This document shows positions 23,468 to 34,400 of a stretch of DNA of 64,000 bases, in pieces. The stretch lies in contig NZ_SCFM01000013.1 in the NCBI RefSeq assembly GCF_004138295.1, forward strand, positions 1 through 64,000, written 5' to 3'. Under the pieces are notes generated by a model. It was not told the DNA's origin. It did not search any database and saw nothing but the letters and a program-made list of their open reading frames with translations. The position numbers were made by a program, and so were the translations under genes. Numbering within the stretch: position 1 is the stretch's first letter; each line of letters begins with the position of its first letter. Source of the stretch: Ectobacillus funiculus. GTDB lineage: Bacteria > Bacillota > Bacilli > Bacillales > Bacillaceae_G.

Positions 23468-26400
23468 ATGAAGATTTCAGATATACGACATGCCAGCCAA
23501 TCTTATATTTTAGAAGTAACATGTGAAACAAAAATGCAAATTACGAAGGGAACCCCAATTCGTCTATTTCAGGAAGGTAGTTCAACAATTGCTTCGATGT
23601 ATGAGGATAACCAGTTATACCGAATTAAAGGGGTGTCCAAAAAGTATGATGAGCAGCTCAAGATGATTACAGGTCGGAATTTGCCCCATCTGGCTGAATT
23701 TTTGAGTTCAAATGGTAACGGGGTTTTTAATATTGAAATTAAAGTGTTTGCAGAGCGTGAGCAGTTTAATATTCAAATCGGTGTACAAGATCAATTCGTT
23801 AAGCAAATCAAGCGAAAGTTAAAGCTGAAAACATTGCAAAAACCGGAGTTAGACTTGACTGATATGTTTTTAATGAAGGTTGGCTCAGAGCAATACGCTA
23901 TTATTGGCTATCATACACATGTTAATAAAGTAGATTTATTCAAGAGTTTTATTTTAACAGGTAAAACAGGCTATTTACAAATAAAGCGCTGCGTTGATGA
24001 GGACGGCCAAGTCACATTTTACGCAGATAAAATTATTGATAAAGTATCAAAAGATTATAAATTCGTATTATTACGTGGAGAGCTTGCGTTTAAAAATGAA
24101 ACAGAACTTGAAAAGGCGCGTCTTGAAACGCTAGCATATATGGAACAACTCGGAAATTCAATTGAGGCGTATATGAATATTTGGAAAAAGTACGGTGAGA
24201 TTGAAGAGCAGAACATTATGATGCATGCGGAGGACGTGGGATTTGTTCAATATATCAACTGGGATTCGGTAGGGAATGGAGTCACTCGTTTTGATATAGG
24301 CGATATTAATAAACTATATAAATTAGCTACAAACTTGTCGAATGAGGATCGAACATTAACATTTACTGACATAAGCCCAGCGGACTTGTTTATTCAAGGC
24401 TTTACAGTCGATAACTACAGAGAGTTTGTGAAAACTTCATCGTTTAATAAGAACTATGAGATTCATGAGTCGATTGATGCGAAGTCAGGTCGTATTTATG
24501 TGCGTACAAATTTTGATACTGAGAATTTACCACAAACAGGATATATTTTCTTATCTGTCTCAGGTAATATTTCAAGATTAAATCGTCGTAACCGTGCACA
24601 AGAGGATATTATTTTGGCCAACTCTGGGATACCACATTTAGCATCCATATTAGAAGGTAAATCTGTGTCAAAACCAAACCGCTCTTTTATTGAGCCTATA
24701 TCAGAAAAGACAGCACAAAAGGTGTTTCCTGTTAACCCGCCGACACCGAAACAAAAGGAAGCCATGGAAATTGCATTAAATACGCCTGATATAGCTCTAA
24801 TTCAAGGGCCTCCAGGAACAGGGAAGACGACAGTAATTTTAGGGATACTTGAAAGAATTAATGAAATTTCCGATTCGTCTGATCAAATGTTTGCTAAAAA
24901 CTTAGTAACAGCATTCCAACATGATGCTGTACAAAACGTGGTCGACCGTTTGGAGATTTTGGGTTTACCAAGTATTAAATACGGTAAAAAAAGAGGAGAA
25001 GCTGCAAATGATGAACGATTAATTGAATACACAGTCGATAGTTGGATTGGTGACAAGCGGTATAAGCTCTATGAAAAATACCCGAACTATACCCAAAATA
25101 AATATATAAAGCAGTTTGATCATTTGCATAAAAGTTATTTGCTTTCTGCCAATACCAAAGATAATACCATTCGTCTATTAAAAGAAATAGCTGAATTGCT
25201 TGAGATGAAATTACCTATAGAGCTATTGCAGCAATTACAGCAGATTATTCGTAAGTTAGAAATGACGAGTCAGAGGTATAGCAACGCCGAGCATGCATAT
25301 TTAATTCGTAGAGTGTACAGTATCCCGGTTCATCCGATTGCATATGAAGATAACGGAGCAAACATTCTACGCGAGGTTGTATTCCGATTAAAGCGTAGAT
25401 ATGAACGTGAATTTACAAAAGAAATCAATGTAATCGAACAGTTTCAGTGTCAAGAAAAGAACGAAGGTGCCTATACAAAGCTAAAGGCAGCTAGAAAGTC
25501 ACTGCTAGTGGGGCTACTTCCACGGGAGGAGATTTTTTATACACCAAAGCAAAATGAGGAAATATTGGATCTGCTAGCTAAGATTTCAGACTTTCTAAAT
25601 GACGAACTGTTAAAAACCCAATCCGGGGAAGATTTAGTGTTAATGGATTATATTCAGCAATTCGAACATAATCCATTTGCTATTCGAAATGCAGTTAGTA
25701 ACTATATTTCAGTTATTGGTGCAACAAATCAGCAATCAGTTGGAGATGTCATTATTAATGAAAAAGTCCGTCAAGGGATTATTTCAGAAAGCGAGAGAAG
25801 AAAAGCACGTATTTTATACGACAACGTATTAATTGATGAGGCTGCACGTAGTAATCCTCTTGATTTGTTTATTCCGATGTCTAGAGCAAAGGAACGCATT
25901 ATTTTAGTCGGAGACCACCGTCAGTTACCACATATTGTGGATGAAGGCATTGTACGAAGTATCGAAAAAAATGTCAATGCAGATAAATCAGTTTCAGAAA
26001 CAATTCAAGACAATATTCAAAAAAGTATGTTTGAATATCTGTTTAATAAATTAAAAGAGCTAGAAAGAGCTGATGGTATTAAACGTACAATCACTTTAGA
26101 TAAGCAATATCGTACTCATCCGCTACTTGGTGAGTTTGTTAGCAAAAACTTTTATGAATATCATGGTGAAGTCCATATTGATAGTGGCTTGCCGGCCAAA
26201 TATTTTTCACATCAATTACAAGGGTTGGAAAATAAAGCTGCTGTGTGGATGAATATACCGATAACAGAAGGTACAGAAGTTTCAGCACGAAGTAAAAGTA
26301 GACCAATTGAAGCGAAGCGAATTGTAGCCCACTTAAAGAAAATGATGGATAGTGAACAGGCAGTGGGGCTAAACTTTGGTATTATCACATTCTACGCTGA

Positions 26401-26815
26401 TCAAGTGGAGGAGATTTATACTGAACTTGTAAATCAAGGGATGGCTGTAAAGGAAGGTCGAAAATACACCATTTTAAAGGAATATGCCGAAGAAGAGGTG
26501 AAAGGCAAAAAAATTGAAAAACTTCGAATTGGTACAGTAGACGCCTTCCAAGGTATGGAGTTTGATTTCGTTTATCTATCAATGGTTCGTAGTAATACAT
26601 TTAGTGATGAAACTGAGGAGGACCGTCGTAAAAAGTATGGGTTCTTGATGGTTGAAAATCGTTTATGTGTAAGCATGAGCCGACAAAAGAAAATGCTTAT
26701 TGTGGCAGGGGATAAAGCTATGCTACAAACAACAAACGCAAACAAAGCTATACGAGCACTTGTGAATTATTATCAATTATGTGCAGAGGATGTGCAATAT
26801 GGAAAAATTATTTAA
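23468..26815 (+). CDS. Superfamily 1 helicase (UPF1/Dna2-like)
   Basis: 1115 residues. The N-terminal 430 residues are beta-rich and unassigned. The helicase core has Walker A GPPGTGKTT at about 448, LIDEAARSNP (motif II) at about 788, VGDHRQLPH (motif III) at about 814, QYRTHP (motif IV) at about 879, GTVDAFQGMEFD (motif V) at about 1022 and SMSRQKKML (motif VI) at about 1072. A long helical insertion of about 300 residues separates motifs I and II, as in Dna2/UPF1 relatives. The start abuts the kinase stop. It is expected to act on nucleic acids, probably 5'-3'; no Dna2-type FeS nuclease cysteines are seen. It overlaps the next gene by 17 bases. Confidence 0.9.
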   Translation: MKISDIRHASQSYILEVTCETKMQITKGTPIRLFQEGSSTIASMYEDNQLYRIKGVSKKYDEQLKMITGRNLPHLAEFLSSNGNGVFNIEIKVFAEREQFNIQIGVQDQFVKQIKRKLKLKTLQKPELDLTDMFLMKVGSEQYAIIGYHTHVNKVDLFKSFILTGKTGYLQIKRCVDEDGQVTFYADKIIDKVSKDYKFVLLRGELAFKNETELEKARLETLAYMEQLGNSIEAYMNIWKKYGEIEEQNIMMHAEDVGFVQYINWDSVGNGVTRFDIGDINKLYKLATNLSNEDRTLTFTDISPADLFIQGFTVDNYREFVKTSSFNKNYEIHESIDAKSGRIYVRTNFDTENLPQTGYIFLSVSGNISRLNRRNRAQEDIILANSGIPHLASILEGKSVSKPNRSFIEPISEKTAQKVFPVNPPTPKQKEAMEIALNTPDIALIQGPPGTGKTTVILGILERINEISDSSDQMFAKNLVTAFQHDAVQNVVDRLEILGLPSIKYGKKRGEAANDERLIEYTVDSWIGDKRYKLYEKYPNYTQNKYIKQFDHLHKSYLLSANTKDNTIRLLKEIAELLEMKLPIELLQQLQQIIRKLEMTSQRYSNAEHAYLIRRVYSIPVHPIAYEDNGANILREVVFRLKRRYEREFTKEINVIEQFQCQEKNEGAYTKLKAARKSLLVGLLPREEIFYTPKQNEEILDLLAKISDFLNDELLKTQSGEDLVLMDYIQQFEHNPFAIRNAVSNYISVIGATNQQSVGDVIINEKVRQGIISESERRKARILYDNVLIDEAARSNPLDLFIPMSRAKERIILVGDHRQLPHIVDEGIVRSIEKNVNADKSVSETIQDNIQKSMFEYLFNKLKELERADGIKRTITLDKQYRTHPLLGEFVSKNFYEYHGEVHIDSGLPAKYFSHQLQGLENKAAVWMNIPITEGTEVSARSKSRPIEAKRIVAHLKKMMDSEQAVGLNFGIITFYADQVEEIYTELVNQGMAVKEGRKYTILKEYAEEEVKGKKIEKLRIGTVDAFQGMEFDFVYLSMVRSNTFSDETEEDRRKKYGFLMVENRLCVSMSRQKKMLIVAGDKAMLQTTNANKAIRALVNYYQLCAEDVQYGKII

Positions 26816-29039
26816 TCATATGACACCAGTTGTACATCAAACGCCATCAATCCAAGATGAAAAACTGACAATTAATAAACGAAAGTGGATTTTATTACCG
26901 ACTATTGCGTACAAAATTTTAGTACCGATAGAAAAGGAGCAAAGACTTAACTTTTTCCAGCAAACAATTTTGCGTCTCTGTCTATCAGGCTATAAAACAG
27001 CTGGATATATATCAGATAAACTTCTTTTAAAAGAAGAGCTTGTTCAATATATCATTGGTGAGTTAATGGATCAAGAGCTTTTAGAAAAGAACGGCATTGT
27101 TTCAAAAAAGGGACAAGAAGCCTTAGATGAATTAAATAAACCGTATGAATTGAAAATAGGCTATATCTTTTTTGACTTATTAACAAGAACATATTGGGAC
27201 CAATTTATTTTGACAGATGACTTGCATTATGCAAGTGCGGAGTTTGGGGATTACACTCGAAAAATCGAAATGGGTCGTATCGATGCACCTAAAAAACGCC
27301 AGGCACTGGTGCTCCCTCCCCTGAATGAACAATTCAATAGACCTACAGCACTTGATGCGTTAACTGTTATTAATCGATATGGAAATCGTCTAAAGGGCCT
27401 ACAGCAAGGCATCATGTACTCAAAAGAGGAAAACATCCCCTTTTTGCCACGTAATATTGAGAAAGTGGAATTTTTAGAAGAGGCAATACCAATTTATTTA
27501 ACAACATTTATTTATATGGCAGCTGATGTCTTAAATAAATCAAACTGGGAAGTATGTCACCCTTTTGGTGGAGGTCCTTCTGCAAAGCTGCAGGATTATT
27601 TGAATAACTTGCGTAACACGAACGAAAATTTAAGGGATCATATTAAAGATTTAGTAGAAGAAACGCTTCGTACATCAAATATTGAACGTCAAGAAAATAT
27701 GTCGAAGGAAGAATTAGGTACACGGCAGTACTTGAAAGAAGTGTTAGGTCATGAAATTTTAATGTATCCGTCTGTTGTCTCACAAGCTCAGCGCTTGTGT
27801 CAAAAATTTAATGATTTACAAAAGCTTATGAAGCAAACAAATCGCGGCAGTAATTTTGATGATATTCAAACGCAGTTAAGTACATTTCTAATTCAATCTG
27901 CTGAAATCATTGAAGAAACGCTATTTGTGATGAGGCATCTTCATAAAGTAAGGGATCAAAAGCGTGTTTTAAGCTATAACACTATATTGTCAAAGCACCG
28001 TTTCAAAAATGCAGATTTACTAGCAGATGTTGCAAAGTTGATTGGTTTTATTGATTATCCAACAAAGGAGGAGCAAGTATTCCATAGATTTTTAGCTGTA
28101 GCGATGGGTGATGTAAAGTATGTGGATCAGTCAAAAAAGCTACAGGCATTAGTGGCATATCATTTACTTGCAGCGCGTGATCAGCTTGATCATCCATTTC
28201 ATCAACTAGCAAAAACGTTTCCAATCTGCATTCAATATTTCGAACGCTTAATGAATAAGCGTAACGAATTTGCCCATACAACAGATACAACATATTACAT
28301 TAAAACTACTGATAAGGTGTTCTTATATACTTTGAAAATTATTTCGGTATTACTAGAGTTGCCATTTAATGAAGCTGTTGTTGCCCAGCAAGTAAAGTAT
28401 GAGCAAGATGAGTTATTAATTGATAAAAAAGAGCGTCTTCTTTGTGAGAAAACGGTTGATTTAAAAACATCTTCAACAATTCGTACACAGCAGAAGTTAT
28501 TTAAAGCGTTGGTGGATGTACATTACTACCGTAAAACACGTAATCATCATTTTGTACTCAAAGCAACAGCTGTTTTAGAGGAATTGTTTAATTTATGGCT
28601 TAATCAAATTTCTTTGCAAGATGCTGGTAGATTTATTAAAAGAGATGGTCGTCAAACGTTATATGTAATGGAGCGAATGCTAAATGAGTATGGTTTTGTT
28701 GTAAATATTGAGCGCTTACCACAGTCTTTTACACATACGAATACGCAAAAGCTGAAGCTTGAGGTACAGAAATTAAAAGACTCTGTACTGAGTAGGAAAG
28801 TATACGCTTTTCTAGCATCAATATGTGCACATAAGAATATACGTTGGGCTGAGTTAGCAAAAGCATATCCGAATTTAATTTTGTTAACGGCGGAAATCTC
28901 GGATAAACGTAAGCATGGACATGTGGTGTTAGAAGATGAAGAGATGCTGGAAATTGAAGAAAAATTATTCGACTTCATAAAGAAAATTGAACCTTTTATT
29001 GTTTTGCAAAAGGCGAGTGTAAACGGAGGTAAATCATGA
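26799..29039 (+). CDS. Unknown operon protein with N-terminal winged helix and HEPN-like motifs (candidate RNase effector)
   Basis: 746 residues from ATG 26799 (AGAGGA 8 bases upstream; an in-frame GTG lies six codons earlier). Residues about 45-110 (TILRLCLSGYKTAGYISDKL ... LEKNGIVSKKGQEAL) look like a winged helix. The rest is helical. At about residue 487, LMNKRNEFAHTTDTTYY contains Rx4H, the catalytic signature of HEPN ribonucleases, placed at the end of a long helix bundle; near the C-terminus ISDKRKHGHVV is a second similar site. I do not recognise the full-length family. If the HEPN reading is right, this is the likeliest toxic effector of the operon. Confidence 0.6.
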   Translation: MEKLFNHMTPVVHQTPSIQDEKLTINKRKWILLPTIAYKILVPIEKEQRLNFFQQTILRLCLSGYKTAGYISDKLLLKEELVQYIIGELMDQELLEKNGIVSKKGQEALDELNKPYELKIGYIFFDLLTRTYWDQFILTDDLHYASAEFGDYTRKIEMGRIDAPKKRQALVLPPLNEQFNRPTALDALTVINRYGNRLKGLQQGIMYSKEENIPFLPRNIEKVEFLEEAIPIYLTTFIYMAADVLNKSNWEVCHPFGGGPSAKLQDYLNNLRNTNENLRDHIKDLVEETLRTSNIERQENMSKEELGTRQYLKEVLGHEILMYPSVVSQAQRLCQKFNDLQKLMKQTNRGSNFDDIQTQLSTFLIQSAEIIEETLFVMRHLHKVRDQKRVLSYNTILSKHRFKNADLLADVAKLIGFIDYPTKEEQVFHRFLAVAMGDVKYVDQSKKLQALVAYHLLAARDQLDHPFHQLAKTFPICIQYFERLMNKRNEFAHTTDTTYYIKTTDKVFLYTLKIISVLLELPFNEAVVAQQVKYEQDELLIDKKERLLCEKTVDLKTSSTIRTQQKLFKALVDVHYYRKTRNHHFVLKATAVLEELFNLWLNQISLQDAGRFIKRDGRQTLYVMERMLNEYGFVVNIERLPQSFTHTNTQKLKLEVQKLKDSVLSRKVYAFLASICAHKNIRWAELAKAYPNLILLTAEISDKRKHGHVVLEDEEMLEIEEKLFDFIKKIEPFIVLQKASVNGGKS

Positions 29040-31435
29040 CAAAAGAAACAGTAATAGAACAAGTCGAAAACTTAGAAGAGACGCTTACAGTTCAGCAGTT
29101 AAAGGATAAATTGGAACAACTAAATAAAGAAGAGCAAAAGTTAGAGCAAAAACAGCAGCAGTTAATGCGAGAAGAAGAACAACTGGAAAAACTTCGACTA
29201 AATGTTACGCGGCGCGAGGATTCTATTCAGAAGCGTGAGCTTAATGCGGAGCTTGAATTCGTTGCACAGCAGGAGCAAGTACTGAGCACGTTTCAAAAGA
29301 AGAAGGACCAATTACAAAAGGAGTATGATGAGCATCACAAGCAGTTACAAAAAAAGCTTGAAACGAAGCGTAGAGAAATTAATCAGCAGATGGAACAGCT
29401 AGAGAGTGAGCTCGAGCGCAAGCAGCAAAAGAGCGAGGTAGCAATTGAAAAATACAGGAGAGACCGTATCCAATTGTTAGAAAAGCAATATAACGAGGAA
29501 AAGAAAGAACTTGATGTACGGTTGGCAAAGCACAAGCAGGATATGGAAGGAATCATCCGTGAAAAAGAGGAAGCGTTAGATGAGTCCCGTAAAGAAGTGC
29601 AAGATGAGCGCTTAGCGATTCAACGCGAACAGCAGCAGTTGTCAGTAGGGAAAAGTGAGTTACAGCGGCTTAAAGCTGAACTAACTGCTCGTGAGGAAGA
29701 TATTGATTTTCGATACAACATGCTTGAAAAGGATCGCGAGCTTTTTGATGAGTTAGTGAAGGAAGAGATTGATGCACGTATTGAAGAAAAAGAGCGTCAA
29801 TTTGATCAATTAAAGCAAAGTCAATCCAGCTTAATGGAGCGGTTAACATACCTTCAAAATGAACTAGATGAAAAAGAACGCTTAGAACTGCGAATTGGTT
29901 CTCGTTCTTCTGAAGATTTGTTAAATGAAATTGAGCAATTAAAAGAAACAATTAGCTTATTAAAAAAAGAGTTGCAAAATCGTCCGACAGAAGAGATTTT
30001 AATTGAGCTTGAAGAAAAGGCGCGTAAATATGATGAGCTATACGAATCATTTATTAAGTCCGAAAGAGAACTACAGCAACTCCAAAGTAGTAAGCATCGC
30101 TATGAAATGTCTGTCGCACAATTACAAATTGAACGTGAAAAATATGAAATCGAGGTAAAGCGTCGTGAGGTAATTCAAGCGCAAATTGAGAAATATGTTG
30201 CAGAGGTAAATCGCTTAAAAGCATTACATGAGCAGCCTGCTGAAGTCAAGGCACGTATTGGTGTTATTGAAAATCCTCATTTTACGAGAAAGGAATTCTT
30301 TAAGTCTGAGGATATTTCAGAAATTGAATGGCTAAACATGATTGAGCAAAAATGTAATGAATCAGGTTTACGTTTTAATAAACGTTTATTTTATGCATTC
30401 CATACAGCGCTTAAAACATCAGACTACTCTCCATTAACAGTTTTAGCTGGTGTTAGTGGGACTGGTAAATCTGAATTACCACGGTTATACTCTCGCTTTG
30501 GAGGTCTGTATTACTTACCACTAGCAGTACAACCAGACTGGGATAGTCCACAAGCACTATTTGGTTATTTTAACTCAGTTGATAATCGCTTTAATGCTAC
30601 ACCACTGGTACAAGCATTAATTCAGTTCCAAGAGCAAGAGAACCCGCATATACAACAAACTTCCCTAGGTGACAGCTTGTTATTAGTCTTGTTGGATGAG
30701 ATGAATCTTGCACATGTGGAGCTTTACTTCAGTGAACTGTTAAGTAAGCTTGAAACACGTCGTGGAGAAGAGAATGGTGTACACGTAGATATTGACTTAG
30801 GAGCTGGGATGGATAAATACCAAGTGTTATTGAACTCCAACGTGTTCTGGGTTGGTACTATGAACGAGGACGAAACAACAAAATCTCTCTCAGATAAAGT
30901 AATTGACCGGGGCAACTTAATTAGCTTTCCGCGTCCAAAGAAGTTTGAACGTCGCTTACAGCCAAAACTTTCGAATGAAAGTCCTAAGTTGTGTAAATCT
31001 GTTTGGAATAAGTGGTTGAAGCAGCAAGTACAACTCGACAATGAGATTGAAAAATATAAGGAAGCATTAGAAGAGATAAATATGTATTTAGAAAAGGCCG
31101 GCCGTGCATTAGGTCACCGAGTATGGCAATCAGTTGAAAACTATATTGCTAATCACCCTCTCGTAATTCAAGCAAAGGCAAATAATGACGACAATGAACT
31201 GGATAAAGAAATTCGAAAAGCATTCGAGGAGGCATTGGTGCATAAAGTAATGCCAAAGTTACGTGGTATTGAGGTTGATTCCGGCTTTGCACGTAGCCAA
31301 TGTTTAAATCCGATTGCAGCAAAAATCCGTGAATTTGCACCTGGTTTAAGTGAGGACTTTGAACTGGCGATGACAAATGCATACCGCATCTTTATTTGGC
31401 GTAGCGCTAAATATTTAGAAGATACTGAAAACTAA
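29036..31435 (+). CDS. Coiled-coil protein with C-terminal McrB-like AAA+ ATPase
   Basis: 799 residues. About residues 10-400 are continuous coiled coil, very rich in Glu, Lys and Gln (QKLEQKQQQLMREEEQLEKL). The AAA+ domain follows: Walker A LAGVSGTGKSELP at about 471, Walker B LLVLLDEMNLAHVEL at about 551 with the McrB-type phrase, and sensor region GTMNEDETTKSLSDKVIDRG at about 606. McrB relatives are GTP- or ATP-driven motors that power restriction nucleases. Here the usual McrC partner is absent and a rod replaces the methyl-DNA reader. ATG overlaps the previous stop (ATGA). It may assemble on DNA or with the giant protein encoded next. Confidence 0.88.
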   Translation: MTKETVIEQVENLEETLTVQQLKDKLEQLNKEEQKLEQKQQQLMREEEQLEKLRLNVTRREDSIQKRELNAELEFVAQQEQVLSTFQKKKDQLQKEYDEHHKQLQKKLETKRREINQQMEQLESELERKQQKSEVAIEKYRRDRIQLLEKQYNEEKKELDVRLAKHKQDMEGIIREKEEALDESRKEVQDERLAIQREQQQLSVGKSELQRLKAELTAREEDIDFRYNMLEKDRELFDELVKEEIDARIEEKERQFDQLKQSQSSLMERLTYLQNELDEKERLELRIGSRSSEDLLNEIEQLKETISLLKKELQNRPTEEILIELEEKARKYDELYESFIKSERELQQLQSSKHRYEMSVAQLQIEREKYEIEVKRREVIQAQIEKYVAEVNRLKALHEQPAEVKARIGVIENPHFTRKEFFKSEDISEIEWLNMIEQKCNESGLRFNKRLFYAFHTALKTSDYSPLTVLAGVSGTGKSELPRLYSRFGGLYYLPLAVQPDWDSPQALFGYFNSVDNRFNATPLVQALIQFQEQENPHIQQTSLGDSLLLVLLDEMNLAHVELYFSELLSKLETRRGEENGVHVDIDLGAGMDKYQVLLNSNVFWVGTMNEDETTKSLSDKVIDRGNLISFPRPKKFERRLQPKLSNESPKLCKSVWNKWLKQQVQLDNEIEKYKEALEEINMYLEKAGRALGHRVWQSVENYIANHPLVIQAKANNDDNELDKEIRKAFEEALVHKVMPKLRGIEVDSGFARSQCLNPIAAKIREFAPGLSEDFELAMTNAYRIFIWRSAKYLEDTEN

Positions 31436-31446
31436 GGTGTGATATT

Positions 31447-34400
31447 ATGATTCCATCTATTCCTGAACTTGATCAATTAGAGCAACTAGCCTCGAGCCAA
31501 GAGCCTTCTTTAGAAGGCTCTTGGGCTCACACAGTACAGTTAGTCGATCATTTATACAATTCATTTTGTAAACGAGACCCAATTAACAACGAAGTGTTGT
31601 ACGAATTATGGACAACCATGTTTGAACTAATAAATGAACTAGAGTTGCAGACAGCGAATCGTCCCATCCCGTTTGATACAGTGCATCAGTTGTTTTCTTA
31701 TAGTTCAAAAGCAATCGAAAAAATTATACAAAATCCTAGTAAGAAAATGATGAAAGAGACAGCAATGGTTTCACCCAACCGTTTAAAATCTCCAAGGACG
31801 AAAACCATGAATTGGATGGCAAAGCAGCCAGGGCGAAACATTCGTGAAAAGCTTGCAGGGAAAAACCGCGTATTAACCGAGCAAAACGTGTATTCAATTC
31901 AAACAAAAGAAAATGCTGTCTTTATGAAGGTAATAAAAAACTTCATGATAGAATTCCGTAATCGTCTAGAATACGGTATTAATACAGAGCTTTTTGATTT
32001 ACAGCAGCGTGACAACGAGTTATTTGATGAAATTGATAATTTTTTAAAATTCGCGACAAAGTTAAAACACCAAGAACTTGGCGATGTGCAGATTGTTCCT
32101 GTAACACAGCCGAATAACATATTAATTGGCGATAAAAACTATTCTATTATTTGGCGCACCTATCAATTATTGAACACACGCAAAAATAATTTGGAAGTAA
32201 GCTGGAACTATGCCATTGAACGTTATGTCTTTTTAACTTTTATTCAGCTTGTTTCACGACTAGGACAATATGAGCAATTAATTCTTGAAGATGGATTAGG
32301 GAAAATCCAGGATACACAAGGTTTTATGGGGATTAATCAATATGAGGAAAGCAGTAAAACAAGCTTCCGATTTTTCCGAAAGCCAATCGAGAAGGGTTCA
32401 ATTATTATGGTAAACCGTGAGCAAGGCTACGGCTTTATTAAAACGAAGCAGCATTCAAAGATATATTTTCATAAATCACTTTTGGGCGAAGAAACATTTG
32501 GTAAGCTGAAATCGAAGGATGTAGTCTATGTTGAAGCACAAAAAACAAACAAAGGTATAAATGCAATTATTTGTGCAGTACGGCCAATCTCCTATTCAAT
32601 TGTGGTAGTTTATAACAAATCTACAATTGAATTAAGACTTGAGCAATGGGAGAGAACAATTGATACAGCAAACTACTCATTAACTAATTGTGAAACTTGG
32701 TATTACAATTTCGAACAACTCAATGCAACGCTAGAAGTTAACCGTGGTGTTCCAATTACAATTTCAGGGCACGCATCTACTAGTAAAGTACCAATGTACA
32801 AAGTAAAAAGCTTTGCTGATATGCGCTATATAAATGAATTTATTGATCAGTTAATAGTAAAGTTGAAGAAAAAATATCAACTTCAATTAAGAGAAGTTGT
32901 CACTACGGAAGAACAGCTATCTGTTCGGAATGCAGGAATTGATTTTACGAGGATAGTCCCTATGATGCTAGTAAATAATGAGAGCTGGGACAAGACTCAT
33001 TATAAAATGCTTCAATTTACAAGGGGTATTGAAACAATGCTAGCCTCACCGAATGAATCTCATTTATATTCATTAAATCAAAAAGTGTACAACCTGTACA
33101 ATGCATTCAATCCAAAAACTACGGATTATGGTATGGTTATGCAAAGCTACTCGATGTTGATAGCACAACTTCGGCAAAAGCTCCCTTTAGAATTGCAAAC
33201 ACCGTTTATTTATCTTGTGCCCGACAATATAGATGAATTTGCACAAAAAGACATTAAGAAAGCACTAACAGTTCAGTATCCGACGTCGTTTCCGATTTGG
33301 CGAAGTGTTGCGGGTGCTTTAGCGGTTGAAAATGATATTTTAGCTGCGCACGCAAATACGATTTTAGTTATTGATACACATGGAAATGAAGCAAGTGCAA
33401 TCAAATTAATAAGAAAAAAGCATGGAAATAAGTCATACTTTCAGCACTACCCACCATTTGAGGCACCTAGAAAAAGTAAAGAAGTAACGCTTGAAAGCTA
33501 TTGTTTTGAATATTTAAGACTCTATGCAACCAAATACAAAGTCACGTTTACATCTGAACAAATTGAACATTTATTACAAAGTGGAATTGCTGAAAAGCTA
33601 CTTTTAGCAAAGCAGGATACGTTCATTGTTGCTGACCATGGTGCTTCGCCAATTGAGCTAGTTTATGATGAAGAGCTTGTTAAACAGGTAGAAAAAAAGT
33701 GGTTTACTAGCTTTTCAACGTACATTTATCAACTGCAGGAAGTTCTACGAGAAGAAAAGGTGTCAAAAATTGATTATATTGTTGTGCTAGGGGATCATTT
33801 ATTTGATAAGCAACCTCTTAAAACTCTTTTCAAAGAACGATTTAAGGCAACGTATTGTGCAACTGTTCAAACTAAACAAGCCCTAACAGCTATTGTTAAT
33901 GATGAAGTGAATGAAAAGCTTGCTCAGAGTAAGCCGTTATGGTTTGAATATTTACCAGATTTAAGCTTAGAGGTCGTGAAAAATGGCCACTACTCAAAGC
34001 TTCAACTAATTAAAGATGAGGCTATCGGTAATACGATGGGGATGGGTAAGGTATTTGAAGTGCATGAGCACTTAATGTTACCGAAAGGGCAGAAGACGTA
34101 CCGCTTTCCACTTATTCGTGAGGGGTCTACAAATACCGAGCTAGATGCTATTATCAGGGATGTGAGTTTCCCGCTAAGAAGTGATACAGAGGTAAAATTG
34201 TCCATTGAATATAAATATGGCTATGAAAATAGCTATCGTTTATTTATTCAAACAATTAATACAAATGCTCCGTTCAAAAAAGTCGAAGCAGAATGGGTGG
34301 AAGAGTTAGAACCTGAGATGCAAACAAAATCACATTTAGATATTCCGCCAAGTTTCATGCATGAGGCTGACTTAGAGCGCGAGGTAGAAAAGCTATCAGC

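Noticed and set aside
29670-31389. Minus-strand frames inside the coiled-coil AAA+ gene
   Set aside because: They are long only because the plus-strand codon use is biased; they lack binding sites and protein-like composition.
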